Assembly: GCF_020216065.1 (NCBI RefSeq)
Contig: NZ_JAIWNA010000002.1
Coordinates: forward strand, 62,001 to 126,000
Length of the DNA: 64,000 nt
DNA from: Nocardia rosealba
Lineage (GTDB): Bacteria > Actinomycetota > Actinomycetes > Mycobacteriales > Mycobacteriaceae
Direction: 5' to 3'
The notes beneath the pieces are model-generated. The model did not search any database, was not told where the DNA came from, and saw only the letters and a list, made by a program, of their open reading frames with translations. The position numbers and the translations under genes are program-made. Positions 54,190-62,505 of the stretch are shown piece after piece (positions within the stretch are counted from its first letter, which is position 1; every line of letters begins with the position of its first letter).

Positions 54190-54201
54190 TGAGCGCACTC
54201 A
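54190..54201. promoter_or_regulatory. TetR operator copy TGAGCGCACTCA before the MDR gene
   Basis: Second copy of TGAG-N4-CTCA. The 160 bases from here to the MMPL stop (54202-54361) hold no gene and no other motif I can support. Confidence 0.6.
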
Positions 54202-54361
54202 GTAGTGAAGTCAAGGGACGCCGAAGTTACCCGTCCGGACGCGCTGTAATGCCAGTAGTGCCAGCCGACGAGATCCGACGACAATTCCGTCGATCTCCGT
54301 TCGCTTCGACTCGCCGTGTCTGCGAGTTCCTCCGTCCGGTTCCGGAATTTTCGGCGGCTTC

Positions 54362-56719
54362 TCAACGAAACGGCCGGTCGACGATTCTGCCGAGGCGATG
54401 GGTCGGGGCTTCGGCTTCGATCTCGGCGACGGTGCGTGGGCGGCGGGGTGTGCGTGCCGGCTTGCTGTCGGGGACCGCGGCCATTCGCATGGTCGGCGGG
54501 TCGGTGACGGGTGTCGTCCGCACCAGGTCGACCATCGCGTCCCGGTCGGGTCGGTCGTCGGCGAGGACCGGTTCGGACAGGCCGATCCTCTCCTGAATTC
54601 GCTTGGCCCACTTGGGCGCCCACCAGCAGTCGTCGCCGAGGAGCTTCATGATGGCGGGGACGAGCAGCATGCGCAGGATGGTCGCGTCGATGAACAGTGC
54701 CGCGATCATGCCGTAGGCGATGTACTGCATCATCACCAGATCGGAGAACGCGAACGCGCCGGTGACGACGAGCAGGATGAGCGCGGCCGCGGTGATGATG
54801 CGGCCCGTCTGTGCGGTGCCGGTGCGGATCGCTTCGGTGGTCGACGCGCCATGGGCGCGGGCCTCGACCATGCGCGAGAGCAGGAAGACCTCGTAATCGG
54901 TCGACAAGCCGTAGATCACCGCGATGATCAGCATGAGTACCGGTGCGCTGATCGGTTGTGGCGTGAAGTTCAGTACTCCGGCGCCATGACCGTCGATGAA
55001 GATCCAGGTCAGGATGCCGAGTGTGGAACCGAGCCCGAGGGCGTTCATCAGCGCCGCCTTGATCGGCAGTACCAGTGAACCGAAGGTTAGGAACATCAGC
55101 AGCGTGGTGACGAACAGGACCAGCGCGATCATCAGCGGCATCCGGTCGAGCAGGCTGTCGATGCTGTCGGCCATGATCGCGGGCTGCCCCGCGACATACA
55201 TGTCCACCCCGTCCGGTACGTCGATGGCGCGCAGGTAGTCGATCGTCGGCTCGGCGTTGCCGGTCGGATCGACCAGGGTGGCCGAGGTGCGATACACCGC
55301 CGGATCGTTGGAGCCGGTGTTGCTCGGCACGCCGAACTGGCCGACGAGCCCGGGCGCCTGGATGGCCTGCTTCCAGACCGCGCCGATGGCGGTGGTGTCC
55401 TTGCCGACGAACACCAGCTGGATCGGGTCGGTCTTCTTCAGTGGGAACACCTCGTAGAAGTGCTCGAGGGCGAGCCGGGTGCTGTTGTCGGGCGGGAGGT
55501 ACTTCTCGTTGATGCCGCCGAAGGCCAGGTTCCTGATCGGGATGATCAGCAACAGCAGCCCGACGACGACCGCCACGGCCACCTTCAAGGGGTGTCGCAT
55601 CACCCAGCGGGGGAGCCTGCCCCAGAAGCCGTTCTCGATCTCCTCGGCGGACTTGGTCTTGCGGAAGCGTTTGATGCCGAGCATGTCCACCCGTGGTCCG
55701 AGCACGGCCAGCATCGCGGGCAGGATCGTCACCGCGGTCAGGGCGGCGAGCGACACCGTCGCGATGGTGCCGTAGGCGACCGAGCGGAGAAAGCCCTGGG
55801 GGAACAGCAGGATGCCGCCGAGGCTGGCGACGATCATCGTCGCCGAGGAGATGACGGTGCGTCCGGCGGTCATCACCGTGCGCCGGACTGCCGCGCGCGT
55901 GTCGTAACCGGCGGCCAGCTCTTCCCGGAACCGGCTGACGATGAACAAGGCGAAGTCGATGGCCAGGCCAAGGCCGATCATCGACACCACGGCGGAGACG
56001 AACGAGTTGACGTCGGTGAAGTTCGTGATCGCCATCACGATGCCGTTGGCGCCGAAGATGGTGAGCCCACCGATGATCAGCGGCAGCGCGGCGGCGACGA
56101 CGCCACCGAAGATGAAGAACAGGAGCACCGCCACAGCGGGAATGGCCAGCAGTTCCATCCGGTGGACGTCGGTGGCGATGGTGTCGTTGAGGGTGCCGCC
56201 GATGGCCTGCAGTCCCGAGACCTCCACGTCCACACCGTCGATGTGGAAGGCGTCGCTCACCGCCCGGTAGCTACGCAGCAGGTCGGTGTCGTTGTCGCCG
56301 ACGAGCGCGACCGAGGCGAACGCGTGCCGCTTGTCGGCCGACCCGAACACCGACGGCACCGCGGCCGCGTCGCCCACCCGCCAATAGGCGCCGTTGATCT
56401 TGTCGATCGCGTCGGGGTGCTCGGCCAATACCTTGCTCAGACCTGCGACAACCGTGCCGCTGAACTCCGGATCGTCGATCGTCTTACCGTCGGGAGCGTT
56501 GTAGAGCACGATGACGTCGGCGGTGTGGTCGCGGCCGAACGCCTCGTCGGCGATCCGCGAGCCCTGCGAGGATTCGGAGCCGGGGTCGTCCCAGCCGCTC
56601 GAGGTGAGGTGATCGGACAATCCGAGCCCGTACCCACCGAGCCCGAGCAGCGCGGCACCGACAACCGCGATGACGGCGAAACGAAATCGATGTACCAGCT
56701 CGCCCCAACGGTTGAACAC
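54362..56719 (-). CDS. MMPL family RND transporter
   Basis: Membrane transporter of 785 residues from GTG 56719, which follows AAAGGAG. Two repeats each contain six helices: the first cluster is around LLAIPAVAVLLFFIFGG to VSLAALTAVTILPAMLAVLG, the second around MIALVLFVTTLLMFL to FIDATILRMLLVPAIMKLLG. The key GLGLAIDFALFIVSRFREEL and YGLSTDYEVFLLSRMVEA motifs hold the proton-relay Asp residues. It exports lipids or lipid-like compounds across the envelope. The short Arg/Pro C-terminal tail is cytoplasmic. No biosynthetic gene is adjacent, so the substrate is open. Confidence 0.94.
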   Translation of the reverse strand: MFNRWGELVHRFRFAVIAVVGAALLGLGGYGLGLSDHLTSSGWDDPGSESSQGSRIADEAFGRDHTADVIVLYNAPDGKTIDDPEFSGTVVAGLSKVLAEHPDAIDKINGAYWRVGDAAAVPSVFGSADKRHAFASVALVGDNDTDLLRSYRAVSDAFHIDGVDVEVSGLQAIGGTLNDTIATDVHRMELLAIPAVAVLLFFIFGGVVAAALPLIIGGLTIFGANGIVMAITNFTDVNSFVSAVVSMIGLGLAIDFALFIVSRFREELAAGYDTRAAVRRTVMTAGRTVISSATMIVASLGGILLFPQGFLRSVAYGTIATVSLAALTAVTILPAMLAVLGPRVDMLGIKRFRKTKSAEEIENGFWGRLPRWVMRHPLKVAVAVVVGLLLLIIPIRNLAFGGINEKYLPPDNSTRLALEHFYEVFPLKKTDPIQLVFVGKDTTAIGAVWKQAIQAPGLVGQFGVPSNTGSNDPAVYRTSATLVDPTGNAEPTIDYLRAIDVPDGVDMYVAGQPAIMADSIDSLLDRMPLMIALVLFVTTLLMFLTFGSLVLPIKAALMNALGLGSTLGILTWIFIDGHGAGVLNFTPQPISAPVLMLIIAVIYGLSTDYEVFLLSRMVEARAHGASTTEAIRTGTAQTGRIITAAALILLVVTGAFAFSDLVMMQYIAYGMIAALFIDATILRMLLVPAIMKLLGDDCWWAPKWAKRIQERIGLSEPVLADDRPDRDAMVDLVRTTPVTDPPTMRMAAVPDSKPARTPRRPRTVAEIEAEAPTHRLGRIVDRPFR

Positions 56720-56885
56720 GAACGACTCCTTTGTCTGGGGTGTCACCGACCTTCCCAGGCAAACCTGAGGATCCGCTGACAGCCGTGCGACTACCAGCTC
56801 GATGTACTGTCCCTGGCCGACGCGGCCACCTCGGGTGAACGATCGGCGCAGGCGGTACTGGCAAGCCTCGGTCGCTCGCGGTAGC

Positions 56886-56906
56886 GGAGGAGTTTGCTTA
56901 TCCTCC
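56886..56906 (+). promoter_or_regulatory. Hairpin pairing a Shine-Dalgarno-like GGAGGA with TCCTCC directly before an ATG
   Basis: GGAGGA (56886-56891) and TCCTCC (56901-56906) pair perfectly over a nine-base loop; the ATG follows immediately at 56907. In the RNA the purine-rich element would be masked. It may be a translational switch or simply a sequence coincidence. Confidence 0.4.
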
Positions 56907-57926
56907 ATGATCATGACCGGCCGAGCGGATCATGGAGCCGAGCTCTTCCGCAGCGATCCTCGCCCACCGGACTTCATCGAACACCGGCGGTATGCCTCGT
57001 ACCAGGCGTGGCGACAGCTCGTGATCGGTGGCCACATCGACCACGAGCGGCTGGTGGGTGACCTGCTCGGCATCAGCCGCTATGTCCACTCTCGGTATGC
57101 CTACGCATATACGATTCACGAAGTCCTGCCGGAATTTTCGCGAAGTCGGCTCACGGCTGCCCTGGGTGATGTGATTGCCCGTCTCCCGATGGAGTCGGCC
57201 GTCCGAATCCCGGTGGACGAAGCTGTTGTCCGGCTCGTGGCGTTCTTCGGGCCGGTGCCGATGGAGTGGCTGTCGGACTCCGTCCTGCGCACCGTGTTCT
57301 CCGGTATCCGGCCTCGGGATGTGGACTTCGCCGGGTCCACCGATTCTCTCGTGGCACTGGACAAAATCTCGGTGACGGACACGCGGCGACTGTGCCTCAT
57401 CCTGCGCGACGTCCCCGATGCGCAATTGCTGTGCACGGCCCGGCTGATGCGACCGGACCTGCTCGAGGCGGTGCATGCGGCATTCGACTCCACCGACGGT
57501 GCATGGGCCGTCTTGACCTACCTGGCCCGTGATTTTCCGCCCCCCGTCGATATCCCTACCCCGGACAGCCCACGGATCCTGGCCGGTCTGATCACCCTCG
57601 CCGAAGGCAAGCCGGGCGACACCGTCTCGCACGGCCTGTTCCCCAGCACCATCACGAAACTCGCCCGCCTATGCCTGGCGTCGACAGGGCACTACCCTCC
57701 CGCCCAGGTCCTCGATGCGGCGCGAAGTGCCTACGACAGGAGGCGTCCCTACTATGCACACGACGCCGTGGCCTGCGCCCTCGCACACCCGGCAATCTCC
57801 GCTGCCGAGCGTGCCGACCTCATCCGTCACCTGTCCGGACACGACGGCCACGGGCCAGTAGCCCGTGGCCGGCGGGCTCGAAAGAAGTTCTCGCGCATAA
57901 TCCGATGGGGCAGCCGTCAACGCTGA
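56907..57926 (+). CDS. Protein of unknown function, helical repeat-like
   Basis: I do not recognise this 339-residue protein. It has no signal peptide and no clear membrane helix. The sequence looks all-helical with recurring Leu/Asp patterns (LVALDKISVTDTRRLCLILRDV, QLLCTARLMRPDLLEAVHAA, AWAVLTYLARDFP) that could be a helical repeat scaffold. It ends in a basic cluster (GRRARKKFSRIIRWGSRQR). ATG 56907 or 56913 could be the start; both follow a hairpin at 56886-56906. It stands alone, divergent from the MMPL gene and convergent with the catabolic operon. Confidence 0.7.
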   Translation: MIMTGRADHGAELFRSDPRPPDFIEHRRYASYQAWRQLVIGGHIDHERLVGDLLGISRYVHSRYAYAYTIHEVLPEFSRSRLTAALGDVIARLPMESAVRIPVDEAVVRLVAFFGPVPMEWLSDSVLRTVFSGIRPRDVDFAGSTDSLVALDKISVTDTRRLCLILRDVPDAQLLCTARLMRPDLLEAVHAAFDSTDGAWAVLTYLARDFPPPVDIPTPDSPRILAGLITLAEGKPGDTVSHGLFPSTITKLARLCLASTGHYPPAQVLDAARSAYDRRRPYYAHDAVACALAHPAISAAERADLIRHLSGHDGHGPVARGRRARKKFSRIIRWGSRQR

Positions 57927-57947
57927 CAGCACCGCGGCCGGGTGACC

Positions 57948-58820
57948 TCAGCCGACAAGGGACGGCAGTACCAGCTCCCGATACCGCCGCTTCATCGTCT
58001 CGATCACCTCGTGGCCGTCGCTCGACCACACCGTGGCGTTGAAGATCTCGACTTCCACGTCGCCGCGGTACCCGGCGTCGCGGACCCAGCGTCCGATGGT
58101 CGCGAAGTCGATGACGCCGTCGCCCATCATGCCCCGGGACAGCAGCGGGTCGGCGGTCATCGGGTTCAGCCAGTCGCACACCTGGTACGAGCTGATCCGC
58201 CCGGCCGCACCGGCCTGCGCGATCTGTTCCGCCAGGGTCGGGTCCCACCAGAGATGGAAGGTGTCGACCACGACACCCACCGTCTCGGCCGGATGCGGCG
58301 CTGCCATCGAGAGTGCCTGTGCCAGTGTGGAAATCACGGCACGATCGGCACAGAACATGGGGTGCAGCGGTTCCAGCGCCAGGCGTACGCCGCGTTCGGC
58401 GGCGTAGGGGACCAGGAGCGCGAGCCGCTCCTCGACCCGTGCTCGGGCGCCCGCGAGATCCCGATCGGGGATCCCGCCCATCACCATCACCAGTTCCCGC
58501 GTGCCGAGTGTCGCCGCGTCGTCGATCGCACGGCGGTTGTCGTCGAGCGCGGCCGGTCCGTCTTCCCGCCCGGTCAGGAAGCCGCCGCGGCACAGACTGG
58601 AGACGCGCAGACCCGCGTCGGCCACGATCTTCGCCGCGGTGGTGGCCCCGAGCTCGTCGACCCGATCACGCCACAGCCCGATCGCGCCGAGCCCGGCCCT
58701 GGCCGCACCGTCCACCGCCTCGGCCAGGGTCCACCGCTTGGTCGTCGCGGTGTTCAGCGACAGCGACCGGTACGGCGCTGCCGAGTCGTACGGGACCTGC
58801 TGCGCGACAACCGATGTCAT
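57948..58820 (-). CDS. Sugar phosphate isomerase/epimerase family protein
   Basis: AP-endonuclease-2-like TIM barrel of 290 residues. Metal-binding positions appear as Glu in LALEPLHPMFC, Asp/His in VVVDTFHLWWDP, and Glu in DVEVEIFNATVWSS near the end. Such proteins isomerise or epimerise sugars, inositols or keto-acids. Its ATG overlaps the TGA of the DUF993 gene (ATGA, 58820-58817). Last gene of a three-gene coupled operon with a Gfo/Idh/MocA dehydrogenase; together they suggest catabolism of a cyclitol or sugar derivative. Confidence 0.93.
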   Translation of the reverse strand: MTSVVAQQVPYDSAAPYRSLSLNTATTKRWTLAEAVDGAARAGLGAIGLWRDRVDELGATTAAKIVADAGLRVSSLCRGGFLTGREDGPAALDDNRRAIDDAATLGTRELVMVMGGIPDRDLAGARARVEERLALLVPYAAERGVRLALEPLHPMFCADRAVISTLAQALSMAAPHPAETVGVVVDTFHLWWDPTLAEQIAQAGAAGRISSYQVCDWLNPMTADPLLSRGMMGDGVIDFATIGRWVRDAGYRGDVEVEIFNATVWSSDGHEVIETMKRRYRELVLPSLVG

Positions 58821-60007
58821 GATCCGAGTCCGTTCAGTTCGAGGTACAGCCGCATACGGTGCGCGGCCAGTTCGGGGTCCGACAGCAGCCCGGCCCGGTC
58901 GGCGAGCCGGAAGAGCTCGGCCAGGTGCGGGACGGAACGGCCCGTGGACAACCCGCCGACCATGGAGAAGCCGGGCTGACGACCGTTGAGCCACGACAGG
59001 AACGCGATCCCGGTCTTGTAGTAGTAGGTCGGCGCCGCGAAGATATGCCGTCCGAGTTCCTGTGTGCCGGCGAGTATTTCGGATGCGCGTGCGACGTTGC
59101 CGTTGTCGAGTTCCTGCAGTGCGGTGGAGGCGGCCGGATAGATCGCCGCGAAGATGCCGAGCAGTGCGTCCGAATGTCCCTGCGTATCACCGACGATGAG
59201 CTCGGGGTAGTTGAAATCGTCACCGGTGTAGAGCCGGACCCCCGCGGGCAAGGCGCGCCGCAGCGCGATCTCGTGTCCGGCATCAAGCAGCGAGACCTTG
59301 ACGCCGTCGATCTTCGACCTGTTGTTCTCGATGAGCGTCCGGAAAGTCTCGGTGGCGGTGGCGATGTCGTCGCTACCCCAATAACCGTGCAGCGCGGGAT
59401 CGAACATGGTGCCGAGCCAGTGCAGGATCACCGGCCGGTCGACACCCGCCAGCAGTCGCTCGTAGACGTCCACATAGTCGGCCGCCGACTCCGCGACCCG
59501 CACGAGAGCCCGCGATGCCATCACGATCACCTGCGCGCCCGCCTCGGTCACCACATCGATCTGCTCACGGTAGGCGTCGACGATCCTGGTGAGCCCGGCC
59601 GGTCCGGCGGGCAGGCCGTCGAGGTCGAGCTGATCGGTGCCCGCACCGCATGCGAGCCTGCCACCGGTGGAGGCGGCCTCGCCGCCGGAGCGCCGGATCA
59701 ATTCGGCGGTGGTCCGCCAGTCGAGGCCCATCCCGCGCTGCGCGGTGTCCATGGCATCGGCGACACCGAGTCCGTAGGACCACAGCTCGTGCCGGTAGGC
59801 CAGCGTCGCGTCCCAGTCGATCGTCACGGGCGCGCTCGGCGTGTTGTCGGCCGTGGCGCGCGGAATCACATGCGCGGCTGCGAAAGCCACCCGCGAGGTG
59901 ATCGGCCGGGTCGGCCGCGTCCACGCACCCGGAGCGCCGAGGACGTACCGTTCGAGCCGGTCACCCGCGGGCAGCAGCACCGACACATCTGTCGAGGCCG
60001 CGGTCAC
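58817..60007 (-). CDS. DUF993 family protein (dihydrodipicolinate synthase-like fold)
   Basis: Protein of 396 residues of DUF993, related to class I aldolase/dihydrodipicolinate synthase TIM barrels. KIDGVKVSLLD is likely to bring the Schiff-base lysine, and LYTGDDFNYPELIVGD follows. No biochemical role is established for the family to my knowledge; a retro-aldol or dehydratase step on a sugar acid is a fair guess. Start at GTG 60007, overlapping the TGA of the dehydrogenase gene (GTGA). Middle gene of the operon. Confidence 0.88.
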   Translation of the reverse strand: MTAASTDVSVLLPAGDRLERYVLGAPGAWTRPTRPITSRVAFAAAHVIPRATADNTPSAPVTIDWDATLAYRHELWSYGLGVADAMDTAQRGMGLDWRTTAELIRRSGGEAASTGGRLACGAGTDQLDLDGLPAGPAGLTRIVDAYREQIDVVTEAGAQVIVMASRALVRVAESAADYVDVYERLLAGVDRPVILHWLGTMFDPALHGYWGSDDIATATETFRTLIENNRSKIDGVKVSLLDAGHEIALRRALPAGVRLYTGDDFNYPELIVGDTQGHSDALLGIFAAIYPAASTALQELDNGNVARASEILAGTQELGRHIFAAPTYYYKTGIAFLSWLNGRQPGFSMVGGLSTGRSVPHLAELFRLADRAGLLSDPELAAHRMRLYLELNGLGS

Positions 60008-61167
60008 AGCGTGACCTCCGGAATCTCGATGCGGCGGCCTTCGGCGGAGCTGCGCAGGCCGAGTTCGGCGAGCTGGACACCGCGGGCGGCGGAGAGCAGC
60101 CCGTAGCGGTGCGGCCGCTCGTGCACCACGTCGGCGAGGAACTCCTCCCACTGCAATTTGAAGCCGTTGTCCAGGTCGGCGTTCGCCGGCACCTCGAGCC
60201 ATTGATCGCGGAACGGTTCGGTGACCGGAAGATCCGGGTTCCACACGGGTTTGGGCGTATGCGAGCGATGCTGTGCGACACATTTGCGCAATCCGGCCAC
60301 GGCCGAACCATGCGTACCGTCGATCTGGAACTCGACGAGCTCGTCGCGGTACACCCGCACCGCCCACGACGAATTGATCTGCGCGACAACGCCGTTGGCC
60401 ATCTCGAAGATGCCGTAGGCGGCATCGTCGGCGGTGGCGTCGTACGGCTTGCCCTGCTCGTCCCACCGGGTGGGGATATGGGTCGTCGCCTTCGCGGTGA
60501 CCGCCTCGACCTTGCCGAGTAGCCCCTCGAGCACGTAGTTCCAATGGCAGAACATGTCGACGACGATGCCGCCGCCGTCCTCGGCGCGGTAGTTCCAGCT
60601 GGGCCGCTGGGCGGGTTGGCCGTCACCTTCGAAGACCCAGTAGCCGAATTCGCCACGCAGCGACAGGATCCGCCCGAAGAAGCCCTCGTCGACCAGCCTG
60701 CGCAATTTCACCAGGCCGGGCAGATAGAGCTTGTCGTGCACGACACCCGCGGTGACGCCCGCGTTCGCGGCGACCCTGGCGAGTTCTACGGCCTCGGTGA
60801 GTGTTTCGGCGGTCGGTTTCTCGGTGAACACGTGCTTGCCCGCCTTCATCGCCGCCGCGAGCGCCTCGGCGCGCCGGGATGTGACCTGTGCGTCGAAATA
60901 GATGTCGACGGACGGGTCGGCGATGACGGCGGCGGCATCGGTGCTCCATTCGGCGATACCGTGCTGTGCCGCGAGTTCGGCCAGCTTGGTGGCATTGCGG
61001 CCCACGAGGATGGGCTCCACCTGGACGCGGCGGCCGTCCGGGAGCAGGAGGCCGCCTGCGTCGCGGATCGGCAGGATCGAGCGCACGAGGTGCTGGCGGT
61101 AACCCATGCGCCCGGTGACGCCGTTCATGGCGATGCGGAGCGTGCGTGGGGGAGTGGAATCGGGCAT
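60004..61167 (-). CDS. Gfo/Idh/MocA family oxidoreductase
   Basis: NAD(P)-dependent dehydrogenase of 387 residues that oxidises sugars or cyclitols. The Rossmann domain begins TLRIAMNGVTGRMGYRQHL, and the family EKP motif is HVFTEKPTAETL (about 120-131). The catalytic region includes DGGGIVVDMFCHWNYVLEGLLG, with His in the usual site. The ATG at 61167 follows GAAGAGG by ten bases. First gene of the operon; a LacI-type operator and two hairpins lie in the 177-base region before it. Confidence 0.94.
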   Translation of the reverse strand: MPDSTPPRTLRIAMNGVTGRMGYRQHLVRSILPIRDAGGLLLPDGRRVQVEPILVGRNATKLAELAAQHGIAEWSTDAAAVIADPSVDIYFDAQVTSRRAEALAAAMKAGKHVFTEKPTAETLTEAVELARVAANAGVTAGVVHDKLYLPGLVKLRRLVDEGFFGRILSLRGEFGYWVFEGDGQPAQRPSWNYRAEDGGGIVVDMFCHWNYVLEGLLGKVEAVTAKATTHIPTRWDEQGKPYDATADDAAYGIFEMANGVVAQINSSWAVRVYRDELVEFQIDGTHGSAVAGLRKCVAQHRSHTPKPVWNPDLPVTEPFRDQWLEVPANADLDNGFKLQWEEFLADVVHERPHRYGLLSAARGVQLAELGLRSSAEGRRIEIPEVTL

Positions 61168-61224
61168 TGTTCTGTGCCTCTTCTGATTTGCGTGGCTGAC
61201 GACCCGCAGAATGGGTCGCGGACG

Positions 61225-61243
61225 GTGCGGAGAAACTCCGCAC
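61225..61243. promoter_or_regulatory. Hairpin in the leader of the dehydrogenase operon
   Basis: GTGCGGAG (61225-61232) and CTCCGCAC (61236-61243) with loop AAA. A smaller dyad GACCC/GGGTC (61201-61205, 61213-61217) is next to it. Their location between the operator and the start codon fits a 5' leader structure. Confidence 0.45.
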
Positions 61244-61265
61244 ACGGCGATGGACAAGTCAGCTC

Positions 61266-61279
61266 GGAATGCGCTTTCC
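61266..61279. promoter_or_regulatory. LacI-type operator GGAATGCGCTTTCC (dehydrogenase operon / lacI)
   Basis: Near-palindrome centred on GCGC, the usual LacI-family operator core. Its exact reverse complement is at 62443-62456 before the ABC permease. It is placed so that one LacI protein could control both divergent genes. Confidence 0.8.
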
Positions 61280-61344
61280 AAGCTATGCTAAGTCACCGAG
61301 TCCGGTCAACCCCACCCCGAACCGAGGGAACGAGGCACGAAGTC

Positions 61345-62379
61345 ATGGCGGCTGTGAGATTGCAAGACGTCGCGATCCGGGCGGGCGTCTCCCAGGCGAC
61401 CGCCTCGCGCGTGCTCAACGGGTCGTCGCGGGTGCCCGGCGAAGGCGTGGCCGACCGGGTCCGTGCCGCCGCCGCGGAGCTCGGCTATGTGCCGAATGCC
61501 CAGGCCCAGGCCCTGGCGCGGTCGTCGACCGGGCTGATCGGGCTCGTCGTGCACGACATCGCCGACCCCTACTTCTCCTCGATCGTGCAGGGGGTGCAGA
61601 CGGCGGCGCGCCGGGCGGGCAAGCTCGTCCTGCTGGCCAGCACACAACGCGATTTCGACATCGAGCGCGAATCGGTGAGCACGTTCATCTCGCACCGCGC
61701 CGACGCGATCATCCTCGCGGGATCGCGCCAGAGCGGCGATCTCGACCGCGATCTCGAGCAGGAGTGCGCGCGGTATCTGGACAACAACGGCAAGGTGGTC
61801 GTCGTCGGGCAGCCGCTGTCCTTCGGTGCCGCCGTCGAGCCCGAAAACTATGTGGCGTCAGCCGAATTGGCGCACGCACTCCTCGGTCAGGGGCATCGCG
61901 ACTTCGCGGTGATCGGCGGCCCCGGCCACATCAGGACCGCCGTCGACCGGCGCAACGGCTTCGTCGAGGCGCTCGCGTCACAGGGTGTGACACCGCTGGT
62001 CGAGATCGCGGGAGACTTCTCCCGCGACGGTGGTTTCAGCGCGGCGCGTCGCCTCGCCGCGGCCCTGGATCTGCGCCACGGGCAGCCGGTCCCGCCCTGC
62101 GTCTTCGCCGTGAGCGACGTGATGGCGATCGGGGCGATCGCGGCCTGGCGCGAGCTCGGCTTGGCGGTACCCGACGATGTCTGCGTAGCCGGGTTCGACG
62201 ACATTCCCACGCTGCGCGACCACGTACCAGGGCTCTCGACGGTGGCGCTGTCGCTGGTGGACATCGGCGAACGGGCCGTCGCGCTCGCGCTCGACGACAC
62301 CGCAACGTCCTCGCGTGCACACGAATTCGTGCCCGGCCGGGTGATCCTGCGCGACAGTAGCGTTTTGCACCGCCCCTGA
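61345..62379 (+). CDS. LacI family transcriptional regulator
   Basis: Regulator of 344 residues. The N-terminal HTH is VRLQDVAIRAGVSQATASRVLNGSSRVP (4-31) with hinge residues ALARSSTGLIGLVV, then a periplasmic-binding-like sensor domain. The start ATG 61345 is fixed by the family N-terminus; an in-frame reading further upstream is noncoding. It is divergent from the dehydrogenase operon and just upstream of the ABC transporter. Identical operators before both make it the probable local repressor, released by the imported substrate or an intermediate. Confidence 0.96.
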   Translation: MAAVRLQDVAIRAGVSQATASRVLNGSSRVPGEGVADRVRAAAAELGYVPNAQAQALARSSTGLIGLVVHDIADPYFSSIVQGVQTAARRAGKLVLLASTQRDFDIERESVSTFISHRADAIILAGSRQSGDLDRDLEQECARYLDNNGKVVVVGQPLSFGAAVEPENYVASAELAHALLGQGHRDFAVIGGPGHIRTAVDRRNGFVEALASQGVTPLVEIAGDFSRDGGFSAARRLAAALDLRHGQPVPPCVFAVSDVMAIGAIAAWRELGLAVPDDVCVAGFDDIPTLRDHVPGLSTVALSLVDIGERAVALALDDTATSSRAHEFVPGRVILRDSSVLHRP

Positions 62380-62399
62380 CCTGGTCCGATTCGAAACCC

Positions 62400-62429
62400 T
62401 TGACACTGTGGGTCGGGTCACACTAGCCT
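62400..62429 (+). promoter_or_regulatory. Promoter TTGACA-N18-TAGCCT of the ABC permease gene
   Basis: -35 TTGACA (62400-62405) and -10 TAGCCT (62424-62429). The LacI-type operator begins 14 bases after the -10, around the expected transcription start, which suits repression. Confidence 0.6.
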
Positions 62430-62442
62430 CGGATCCAGCTTC

Positions 62443-62456
62443 GGAAAGCGCATTCC
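62443..62456. promoter_or_regulatory. LacI-type operator GGAAAGCGCATTCC before the ABC transporter
   Basis: Exact reverse complement of the operator at 61266-61279. It overlaps the start of the permease transcript. Confidence 0.8.
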
Positions 62457-62457
62457 C

Positions 62458-62481
62458 AGCGGGTGCAGTTCGAATCCCGCT
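62458..62481 (+). promoter_or_regulatory. Leader hairpin AGCGGG/CCCGCT before the ABC permease
   Basis: Six-base arms at 62458-62463 and 62476-62481 with a 12-base loop TGCAGTTCGAAT. It lies directly after the operator and 24 bases before the start codon. The loop looks like a tRNA T-loop, but no tRNA can be built around it. Confidence 0.35.
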
Positions 62482-62505
62482 CCACTACTAGCTTTAGGAC
62501 TCCAG

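Noticed and set aside
56720..56914. In-frame N-terminal extension of the MMPL transporter
   Set aside because: The extra 65 residues have no membrane or family features, and a good ribosome binding site precedes GTG 56719.
62465..62488. Sequence like a tRNA T-loop and 3' end (GTTCGAATCC) before the ABC permease
   Set aside because: No acceptor, D or anticodon arm can be placed upstream, and the five bases before the loop do not pair with those after it. Better explained as a hairpin in the leader.
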